IMG/VR virus record: IMGVR_UViG_3300017786_000132
Coordinates: 1 to 24,583 of that record
Strand: one strand, 5' to 3'
Length of the DNA: 24,583 nt
Source of the DNA: a virus
Shown: piece after piece, positions 21,801 through 24,583 of the stretch
How the letters are laid out: every line of letters begins with the position of its first letter
Numbering within the stretch: position 1 is the stretch's first letter
Notes under the pieces: model-generated
What the model saw: only the letters and a program-made list of their open reading frames with translations
What the model was told of the DNA's origin: nothing
The model's database searches: none
Translations under genes and position numbers: made by a program

Positions 21801-22704
21801 AGGCATGAAGCAAAGAAGAGAAGTGTTAGAAGGCAGAAGTAATGGCGTGTTCAAACTAAGATTTGACACCCTTGATGCAGGATACACGTATGTTTGGTTG
21901 AATGGGCAACAATTAATACAGGCAAGTGATTACACGGTCAGTGGAAACACAATAACAATCAATGGCAGAACGATCTCATCATCCGACAGGCTTGATGTGA
22001 TGTACTTTGCGGTAGATTCAGCGGTAAATGCCACGGGATTCAGGATATTCAAAGACATGCTTAACAGGACGTTCTACAAACGTATATCAAAAACAGCAAC
22101 AACAAAATTAACACTGGACATGACAGAAAGCACACAGACATTTACTGTGGAAGATGGTAGTGTATTGCCTACACCAGATATTGCCAGCAACACCCCAGGC
22201 GTTGTGTTCATAGACAAAGAAAGAATTGAATATTTTATCAAGACAGACAACGTGTTGAGTCAATTAAGACGTGGAACTCTTGGAACAGGAATTAAGGAGC
22301 ATGGATCAGGCACGGAAGTGGTAGATGCGTCTGGTACTCAAACCATCCCTTATGCGGACACAGTGTACACCAACACCTTCACAGGTGACGGCAGTACGTT
22401 GACGTTTGCACTATCACAAGCACCATCATCCGCTAGTGAGTTAGACATATTCATTGGTGGCCAACGATTGTTGCTCACTAGCGAGGATGGATCGACTATT
22501 AACTATTCTGTGGACGGAAGCACAACAGCAGTAACATTGAGCTCTGCACCTGCTTCAGGAACACAGGTTAAAATTTTACACAAGAAAGGACAGGTATGGT
22601 ACACGGCACTAGATGGTAATCCAGCAGATGGTAAAGGATTACAGGCTTCCGGCACACAACAGGCTAAATTCATTGCTAACGAGCCTACAAACTCACCTGA
22701 ATAA
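9817..22704 (+). CDS. Giant mosaic baseplate/tail structural protein (4295 residues, gp7 position)
   Basis: One uninterrupted frame encodes 4295 residues, roughly 470 kDa at 110 Da per residue. It follows gp6 as T4 gene 7 does, but I see no sequence likeness to T4 gp7 (1032 residues). Very large structural proteins in this position are typical of T4-like phages of marine bacteria. Domains that I can recognise, in order: a conserved-looking N-terminus (YRRTVQHLPAFYRTD, YSWNPAIDYDKLVNYREYYW); a cupredoxin-like domain (about 200-289); beta modules near 700-1000; a carbohydrate-binding-like WTANTDYRIGDSVEYQGKFY segment (about 1662-1681); a seven-blade FG-GAP propeller (about 2095-2545); paired PTVTI motifs around a YYYPLF module (about 3220-3370); and GDGST beta modules to the end (about 3523-4261). 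I find only four Cys residues in the protein. No signal peptide or membrane segment is evident. AGGA lies five bases before the ATG, which overlaps the gp6 stop. It probably forms the outer baseplate and fibre-attachment region, and may contact the host surface. The exact role is inferred. Confidence 0.85.
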   Translation: MADNPTNALTNNEVVKQGTNEYRRTVQHLPAFYRTDANQRFLASTMDPLVQKGSLERLDGYIGRQDAYTRSVSDRYITATSRDRFAYQLEPAVTYTDRDTTSVNPEDQVKFTGTYDDYINQIKYLGGKVNNHDRLNKETVYSWNPAIDYDKLVNYREYYWMPDGPSSIEIDSVGPSVVAEYSVKNNSQSAYEFTHRENENNPILTLYRGNTYKFSVNAKGHPFWIMTEPYKSKVSLDGSTSTIFDTGVTNNGADEGTVTFTVPTSGAPDTLYYQCGNHDAMYGILQIKDATSTTAINVEDDIIGVKNYSIRTLDLSNGMKIKFTNSLVTSSYQDKEYYVEGVGDAITLTDVEDLITPGSYATESTLLYDQAGYDSRPYAKAFYTPENKDYMTIKRDSRDQNAWSRYNRWFHKSVIEETARVSGFTPVLDEDDRAKRPIIEFDSGLALYNHGTVAKRSITLYDTVTTDAFSTVVKQTGYIIDGLALADGMRVIFAADTDPIVKNKIYDVNFVTAGDSTQVINLTEASDATPTANDSIFIEFGTNNQGKSFYYDSTTETFKESQQKTGVNQQPLFGMWDNNHISFDDDVTYPNSTFAGAKVFAYATSDTATMDTVLGIKVKYNTINNVGDIVFESDHTSETFTYKDGAQTLTKNLAEGHLHYTTGRATHNSRSAWIKRTTENKQRVMRTFIVDATEKQLFPIDFYKDSAELTDLEVSVSVNGSRKTLTTDYTLETGTKNKYVKFNTALEVDDQIRIAGHSSTDKIAEKGIYEIPENLATNSLNQQLGTFTFGQILAHVRDILDKNQDVTGAIPGVSNLRDKPDARLKGGSIHQHEGPLLPAIFGLVDQNSNVTSSIDYVSQEYEKWYNAFLTHATGTAYEGVAADRVDEIITAITPGRNSTFPFFYEDMLGWGENVSTRSYTVMGSSQTEYALDSQHNITTLSNRAVYVYLNDVQLLLGTDYTFSTTDDSVNISKALAEGDKILIKDYADTTGSYMPPSPTKLGMYPKFTPETFTDTTYLTDTAVIRKHDGSIIKAYGDERDDLILELEKRIYNNIKVTYDATLVDLHDVLPSAFTSTEYTLQEVDGVMGPDFYQWAGRNNVQYINNTAFTEGSPFTYNYARSKGRLINENLPGYWRGIYKYFYDTDAPHVRPWEMLGHSEKPSTWDATYGTAPYTSGNDVLWNAIATEPGRYGKPLIRNYLPVDASGNLLDPLAAGLVDNFDIPGRQNAWKFGDQAPAETAWRRSSAYPFTVIKTLALTKPAKFFSNLFDPSRLTTNVAGNQINTETGIRNTLATAKYHLETETNTATGVTTRYQTAGYQPFVINYLISRNLDTKTFYYDKMKNLSVQLSYKLGGFTDKDNIKILTDSVSPGSKSGSKFIPDENYKILFRTSNPVESYQYSGVLIEYNTDISQDGSTLLGGYKVLGYSTTKPYFNFNYPVKTTTATAVSIEGSTVVRQYTAYQETTQTIPYGHVFDTIQDVTDFLFGYGQWLESQQFRFNKFSNELKETLNWSNAVREFLFWTTQEWAPGSAITVSPAADGFELDTNNSIVGKLKNLAGDYSLLDSGGRMIDISEISTKRIGKTFELGIKSDTVGLYNIALNTVQKEHVLLFDNSTVFADIIYDPFTGFRQQRLKLVGWKTAGWNGDYYAPGFVFDAAQVTYWTANTDYRIGDSVEYQGKFYVAKTNHNSGATFEKTNWTLKDEKPAPQLIPNFEYKIAQFNDFYDLETNNFDESQQQLAQRLTGYQSRDYLENLFVNDVSQYKFYQGYIREKGTQNAIDKILKAKYEGEDITLDLYPEWMIRTGNFGNTDSIQNIQITLKDDEITANPQSIELLDTTNDTVEYARSDAIVKDNFYYKPVEYTASTTFHRLDYTKEGVSRDTAQVFKTAGYPQPQQVQHTAFNIEEILNLDMNAISTNDLIWVANKSNRDWDVFRITSASIKIADLHLINDASQLEITFTGSHNLTAGSTTTQADYFGISNSEEATLNGVYQVSATPDHKTVIIDYDGNVGFIPALEDGSTADSYGNIYKFVSVRLASMDNVNDLIDFENYTDKDDAIEQPGDKVFADADSSGLWRVYEKQDPYTTAIVLSPDASTAEQEFGHRIVARNDGRTVIASAPGKGQGEVHFLFRSSTEAGATLQTQSTATMTDNNDNTSRLGESLSISTDENFVVAGAPYTNAVGADGSTRFIDSGLVKVYIWDQSTFKYGLLDTVRAPTDGSTLNENANFGWAHKVSEPGTSSVRSTPDKYMFVSAPGHDNDKGRVYMYTWGIGADGSTYDTWTQDYTIEAPAGGSGQRFGHRIQANDNGDILAVSSLAPGNAGKVEIFIKTSQSNDGSTQNSFALAQTLTGVASDGSSINTAFGESIAMSKDGTTLIIGAPGVDGTTHPDAGAIYYYKWNADDSTNTYTLQQTITAPESSTNIKFGTSLDINNNGTRIIIGAEKFASSREMKFDAGETTFDLQDTTIVDSNTESGGAFTATMYNTKYIVDDRLMTDNVTADDDFGRGVCMIDNSVFVGAPKDDGNTTSDGSTKVVNDGTVACYDLTVNGQYAWNNLVTETALMDTDKLGKVFEFNKKTKQLQDYYDLYDPIKGRILGLADREIDIKTAWDPATYNVGDKADLKTSWAETHVGEVWWDLSTVKWLWYEQDTQEYKQNHWGQTFPGSSIDVYEWVESRLLPSEWNNRPEGTSVTISGTALYGDDSNYTVVQKYDSRLDSFVNFYYYWVKDKTTLPINRSDGDRHIHKHRKNTVAFVANLIANPRTFDYKYYSITDTNKLLLNNVTNLTNDDIVLNVDIRTNTFEGDSHSIWKLVKEGDADYRPGLQTETRWWDSLIGKNSAGDLVPDVNLPVNERYGNNIRPRQSWYVDRYDALKEIIDYANSVLKNNQLVGQVNLTNLDSQDPQPTAQSGEWDASVETYADLTYINTADLSGTVNYLVTADETANNYWAIYTWDGTEWSRTKIQTYNTSAYWSYTDWYKTDGDMVHDDNTKIDKQVTYQYELDTLDLAIGKHVKVTSADTGGWKLFMRTADGWENVGTENGTIRLSTKLYDYSQDGSGFAGQDNFDDNFFDQEPSIETRKVLTALRDDLFINDLAGEYNTLFFTGLRKVLSEQTYVDWMFKTSFINAKNSVRQLDQRKTYTTGTDSWIESYINEVKPFHTKLREYKLAYDKTETQDGIFSDFDNPTFYDATTGKIRSLNVDLDTAKLTEYPYQMWYDYHKKYVQSITVTAGGSGYEVAPTVTILGGTTGSTGPFQIQATSSSGATSGQFGYYYPLFTSKKQAEIYDTQNSGSGTTKTYTFDGYTDTFYGPTASTSEAQGDKSGTFKIYVTPTTTAATATAIIQGGAVTKINVTGKGANYTATPTVVISGGKTDGTTPTDTAKAYANLNNDLVRDFDTTIKFDRVSSTSRVVDWTASTAYAYNDLLRYNNQLYKVTNAFTSSTDFDDNIGSVYKVYGDETGLTAADRTKGFYTPGSEMPGNELDQLMTGVDYGGTMVTGLLFNQEAGWDKAGWYDFPWDNYGDSRVKAFRADGSTAAYTFDIAPATSEVYQVYLTQDDSTRKKLSDVIRGDGSTATFTISETPEENALVEFIPFDDDGVLTPTDDRTLDSIVKGGLFTSALGHAPSDIVLEGDEFVSPDTSYAPEETVPGQLFDTLDIKVYTSPESGVPFISEMNHRGNGSTTTFSIGDYPGSLGSVTVAVDGVVQKGSALDSTVSDYSINVANKTITFDTAPANHTQISTKVFAISGENYRVLNSFTGDGSTTTFLTSTRGEFNLDSTSSDIYVTVDGVPTTAYSTTTSANTITVVFDSAPEASSYIQIAGFNKSATSTRSYASVRNQSITYDGSTNRYTLTYPPGAIGPFSGLTTVEVNGRVLRGPDNTYYLGDGSTYTYGVVSGLEDDSTVDPAKTISSASEVQVFVNGVKKDLSTHYTVDVGNQNVEFVTAHVPTTTDVICISTLVDHQYFNEGTDIILVPSAITSPYSLSSSDVLSVTTFNNALGMKQRREVLEGRSNGVFKLRFDTLDAGYTYVWLNGQQLIQASDYTVSGNTITINGRTISSSDRLDVMYFAVDSAVNATGFRIFKDMLNRTFYKRISKTATTKLTLDMTESTQTFTVEDGSVLPTPDIASNTPGVVFIDKERIEYFIKTDNVLSQLRRGTLGTGIKEHGSGTEVVDASGTQTIPYADTVYTNTFTGDGSTLTFALSQAPSSASELDIFIGGQRLLLTSEDGSTINYSVDGSTTAVTLSSAPASGTQVKILHKKGQVWYTALDGNPADGKGLQASGTQQAKFIANEPTNSPE
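10414..10683 (+). other. Cupredoxin-like (type-1 copper) domain within the giant protein
   Basis: Residues about 200-289 of the giant protein form a plastocyanin-like segment. A first strand (ILTLYRGNTYKFSVNA) is followed by GHPFWI with His221, then GTVTFTVP, and LYYQCGNHDAMYGILQI with Cys275, His278 and Met281. This supplies His, Cys, His and Met, the classic type-1 copper ligand set, with C-x2-H-x2-M spacing between the last three. Similar HPFW...YYxCxxHxxM segments occur in marine phage and cyanobacterial proteins as far as I recall. Whether it binds copper is unproven. The fold may be used only as a structural beta sandwich. Confidence 0.68.
14794..14916 (+). other. CBM5/12-like carbohydrate-binding segment in the giant protein
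   Basis: Residues about 1660-1700 follow the pattern W-x(5)-Y-x-x-G-D-x-V-x-Y-x-G-x-x-Y-x-A, ending with a second Trp (NWTL). This is the pattern of the small chitin-binding type CBM5/12 fold, commonly used as an adhesive module in phage tail proteins. A weaker copy with W, Y and LLRYNNQLYKV lies at residues about 3410-3433 (20044-20115). Ligand and function are inferred from the pattern alone. Confidence 0.5.
16099..17451 (+). repeat. Seven FG-GAP repeats forming a predicted beta-propeller in the giant protein
   Basis: Seven repeats begin with FG or LG at residues 2100, 2157, 2227, 2297, 2361, 2423 and 2502, spaced 57-79 residues apart. Each continues with a strand such as SLSISTDENFVVAGAPY or ESIAMSKDGTTLIIGAPG and then a strand like GKVEIF, GRVYMYTW or GAIYYYKW. 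This is the FG-GAP pattern of integrin-alpha-like and hemolysin-type propellers. The number seven fits one closed propeller. Repeat 6 lacks the usual GAP ending (IIIGAEKF) and is followed by an extra segment of about 50 residues. Loops between blades often hold a DGST tetrapeptide. Such propellers usually mediate protein or glycan contacts. Confidence 0.82.
19477..19920 (+). repeat. Paired GSGY/PTVTI motifs flanking a YYYPLF module in the giant protein
   Basis: Two similar motifs, GGSGYEVAPTVTILGG (residues about 3228-3243) and GKGANYTATPTVVISGG (about 3351-3367), surround a module that begins FGYYYPLFTSKKQA and continues to a YTFDGYTDTFYGP segment. The PTVTI-GG pair looks like one repeated beta unit interrupted by a separate small domain. 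I recognise the YYYPLFT motif as recurrent in marine phage tail proteins but know no function for it. Confidence 0.5.
20383..22599 (+). repeat. Tandem GDGST beta modules in the C-terminal part of the giant protein
   Basis: Between residues about 3523 and 4261, motifs of the form G-D-G-S-T-x-x-F/Y begin successive beta-rich units, at residues near 3528, 3567, 3675, 3756, 3840, 3882 and 4191, with a degenerate one (NGVFKLRF) near 4009. Each unit typically continues with a short hydrophobic strand, a VxVDGV or VFVNGV turn, a DYSI or HYTV strand, a TITFDTAP strand and a final IQIAGF-type strand. These resemble the repeated Ig-like stalk modules found in phage tail fibres. DNA copies are diverged, so conservation is at the protein level. 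Confidence 0.68.
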
Positions 22705-22707
22705 ATA
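22700..22707 (+). promoter_or_regulatory. Probable late-promoter box AATAAATA before the 241-residue gene
   Basis: Seven of eight bases match TATAAATA. The TAA within it is the stop codon of the giant gene. It ends six bases before the ATG at 22714, the same geometry as the box before gp25. No Shine-Dalgarno sequence precedes that ATG. A T4-type late start would fall at about the first base of the coding region. Confidence 0.5.
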
Positions 22708-22713
22708 CACTAG

Positions 22714-23439
22714 ATGACACAGGACAACAAACCCACAGAAGCAAAAGAAGAGAACAAAAAGCCTCAGGATAACACGGGTGTTATGATGACGGGGCACATA
22801 AAGATTTCAGATCCAGAGACAGGTGAGGTTATCGTGGACAAAAGAAATGCGATACACTACGAGAACATGTCTCAGGCACTTGCTAATTCTTTAGCAAACA
22901 AGACAACAGGCTTCGTACATGAGATTGCACTGGGCAATGGTGGTACGAGCGTTGATCCAACAGGTATCATAACTTACCTTACTCCAAACTCAACAGGCAC
23001 AAATGCATCACTTTACAACCAGACATATTACAAAGTGATAGATGACAACTCCGCAACCAACAAAGACACCACAAGGAACAAGATGGAAGTGAGACACACA
23101 GCGGGTAACAAGTACACAGACATCGTTGTCACTTGCACACTGGACTACGGTGAGCCAACAGGACAGGCGGCGTTTGACAACACAACAGATTTCAATGGCG
23201 ATTATGTTTTTGACGAACTAGGACTTAAGAGTTGGGAAGGAACAGAGAACGGAGCCACTAACAAATTATTAACACACGTTATATTCCACCCGGTACAGAA
23301 GTCATTGAACAGACTTATACAGATTGATTACACATTAAGGATACAGAGTTTAACAACATTCACTGAGACTAGTTCAACAGCACTGTCAACATCTAACACA
23401 GTCAGTGGAACGACATCGGGTGGTAACACAGGATACTAA
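22714..23439 (+). CDS. Tail/baseplate structural protein of unknown function, 241 residues
   Basis: I do not recognise this protein with confidence. It starts with about 20 charged residues rich in Lys, Glu, Asn and Gln. A compact conserved-looking region follows: GHIKISDPETGEVIVDKRNA (residues 27-46), then a helix (YENMSQALANSL) and FVHEIALGNGGTSVDP. Beta strands (KYTDIVVTCTLDYGEP, HVIFHPVQKSLNRLIQIDYT) come next, and the last 30 residues are Ser/Thr/Gly-rich, ending NTGY. The tail resembles the end of gp6 in this window. Its place between the giant protein and a fibre-like gene suggests a baseplate periphery or fibre-connector part, taking the place of T4 gp8-gp10. An AATAAATA box lies six bases upstream. 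The stop overlaps the next start by one base. Confidence 0.7.
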   Translation: MTQDNKPTEAKEENKKPQDNTGVMMTGHIKISDPETGEVIVDKRNAIHYENMSQALANSLANKTTGFVHEIALGNGGTSVDPTGIITYLTPNSTGTNASLYNQTYYKVIDDNSATNKDTTRNKMEVRHTAGNKYTDIVVTCTLDYGEPTGQAAFDNTTDFNGDYVFDELGLKSWEGTENGATNKLLTHVIFHPVQKSLNRLIQIDYTLRIQSLTTFTETSSTALSTSNTVSGTTSGGNTGY

Positions 23440-24583
23440 TGGCATACACTGTTAACAAGACAAATAGTTCAGCGTCACCGAACCAGTACACTGTACAGGA
23501 TGGTGTGGTAAACACACAGACTGATCTCAGTTTCATAGGAAAAGGTTATGCAGGGTATGGAGAGTCTATAGCGGAGAACTTCCTGCACCTCTTAGAAAAT
23601 TTTTCAAACACATCAGCACCCACAAAACCCATAGAAGGTCAACTGTGGTGGAATTCAAGCAGTTCAAAGTTGCAAGTTTACAATGGAACGGCATTCCAGA
23701 CTGCAGGAGGAAGTGCACCTTACCAATCAGATGCGCCAGCCAATTTAGCCGCTGGAGACATATGGATAGATTCAGGAACGGGACAGATGTACTACTACAG
23801 TGGAACATCCTCGGTATTAGTAGGTCCACCTAGTTCCACAGGAACAACAAACGGATTCACTTTTGACACAATACTGGATTCCGGAGACTCATCACAGAAC
23901 ATCACAAAATTGTTTAACGACGGAAATCTTATTGCAGTGATTTCAGAAGACGAGTTCACTCCAAAGGCTACACTTTCTGGATTCGCCACTGTGAAAAAAG
24001 GTATAACACTTACAACAGCCATATCAGACACAAAATTCCAAGGCACAGCCACAGACGCAGACGCATTAGGTGGCGTTGCGGCGGCCAACTATCTAAGATC
24101 AAACGCCAATGACACAACATCAGGCACTATAAGTGTTGCCAATGATGGCGGTATCATTGTTGGAGTGGACAGTGACATGACGTTCACAGTTGACTCCTCA
24201 GGTGGCATTATTTCAAACACTGTGAACGACACAGACATCACTTTCAAAGTCAACGATGGCGGAACTACAACCACGGTCATGACCATTGATGGATCAGAAT
24301 CTAGGGTGGGCATAGGAACTACTACACCATCTACCAAACTACAAATATCAGGGACTACAACGTCAACAGCGTTTGCAGGACCACTGACGGGTAACGTGAC
24401 AGGTAACGTTACTAGTTCAGGTGCCAACACAATGGGAACATTGGTGTTGGGCGACCAATTGACGACTCAGGAAATTGTGCCAGACACAAATACAACATAC
24501 GACATAGGAACATCGTTAAAGAAATACAATACTGTATTTGCTAAGGCAACATCGGCGGAGTACGCTGACTTGGCTGAGATATA
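23439..24583 (+). CDS. Tail-fibre-like structural protein, 3' end cut by window edge
   Basis: The frame opens at the ATG overlapping the previous stop (TAATG) and continues without a stop to the right edge, giving 381 complete codons. AGGA lies five bases before the start. The N-terminus has DLSFIGKGYAGYGESIAENF (residues 29-48) and EGQLWWNSSSSKLQVYNGTA (66-85), then a second related unit (GDIWIDSGTGQMYYYSG, 106-122). These are recurrent in fibre and baseplate proteins of marine T4-like phages. Further on come TLSGFATVKKG, DADALGGVAAANYLRS, and near residue 290 VGIGTTTPSTKL, a beta-rich stalk motif. The last visible residues (AEYADLAEIY) match the YADLAE start of a C-terminal domain common in such fibres, so the gene probably continues past the window. 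It probably trimerises and may take part in host recognition. The precise T4 counterpart is unclear. Confidence 0.8.
   Translation, partial: MAYTVNKTNSSASPNQYTVQDGVVNTQTDLSFIGKGYAGYGESIAENFLHLLENFSNTSAPTKPIEGQLWWNSSSSKLQVYNGTAFQTAGGSAPYQSDAPANLAAGDIWIDSGTGQMYYYSGTSSVLVGPPSSTGTTNGFTFDTILDSGDSSQNITKLFNDGNLIAVISEDEFTPKATLSGFATVKKGITLTTAISDTKFQGTATDADALGGVAAANYLRSNANDTTSGTISVANDGGIIVGVDSDMTFTVDSSGGIISNTVNDTDITFKVNDGGTTTTVMTIDGSESRVGIGTTTPSTKLQISGTTTSTAFAGPLTGNVTGNVTSSGANTMGTLVLGDQLTTQEIVPDTNTTYDIGTSLKKYNTVFAKATSAEYADLAEI

Noticed and set aside
9817-22704. A possible tape-measure protein, because of the length
   Set aside because: The protein is beta-rich with adhesion-type modules, lacks long coiled-coil or hydrophobic helical stretches, and lies after gp6, not with the tail tube genes.
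1-24583. tRNA genes, CRISPR arrays, insertion sequences, attachment sites or strong terminators
   Set aside because: I saw no cloverleaf-like sequence, spaced direct repeats, transposase motifs or GC-rich hairpin with T-run. Spacers between genes are at most 118 bases.

Overview
The window is a late structural gene block from a T4-like contractile-tailed phage (myovirus), most like the T4-type phages of marine bacteria (cyanophages and pelagiphages). The gene order tube cap (gp48), gp53, hub, spike (gp5), gp25, gp6, giant structural protein, then fibre-like genes matches the baseplate region of those phages. An exact T4 late-promoter box (TATAAATA) and a gp55-like late sigma relative at the left edge support this. 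I see no integrase, repressor, tRNA, CRISPR array or insertion sequence. The host cannot be named from the sequence. Codon choice favours AGG for Arg and AUA for Ile in the hub-side genes.

Layout. Positions 1-947 (minus strand) hold a gp55-like protein cut by the left edge. A 118-bp divergent spacer (948-1065) carries the late promoter. From 1066 to the right edge all genes are on the plus strand, packed tightly, several joined by one-base TAATG overlaps. In order: tail-tube cap gp48-like (1066-1890), baseplate wedge gp53 (1890-2189), a 724-residue hub protein (2193-4367), a gp5-like spike without a visible lysozyme domain (4367-5869), wedge gp25 (5879-6292), an enlarged gp6 wedge (6335-9817), a 4295-residue giant structural protein (9817-22704), a 241-residue structural protein (22714-23439), and a fibre-like protein cut by the right edge (from 23439). 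No stretch over 300 bases lacks a gene.

Working together: hub, spike and cap form the centre of the baseplate; gp53, gp25 and gp6 form the wedges; the giant protein occupies the position of T4 gp7 and probably builds the periphery together with the fibre-like proteins. The gp55-like protein may direct host RNA polymerase to the TATAAATA-type promoters that precede several of these genes.

The most unusual content is in the giant protein. It carries a cupredoxin-like domain with a complete set of potential type-1 copper ligands, a seven-blade FG-GAP beta-propeller, carbohydrate-binding-like segments, and a C-terminal run of GDGST modules. Other points of interest are two promoter-like boxes exactly six bases before start codons, which suggest leaderless late mRNAs, an EF-hand loop in gp6, and a large insertion in the gp55-like protein.
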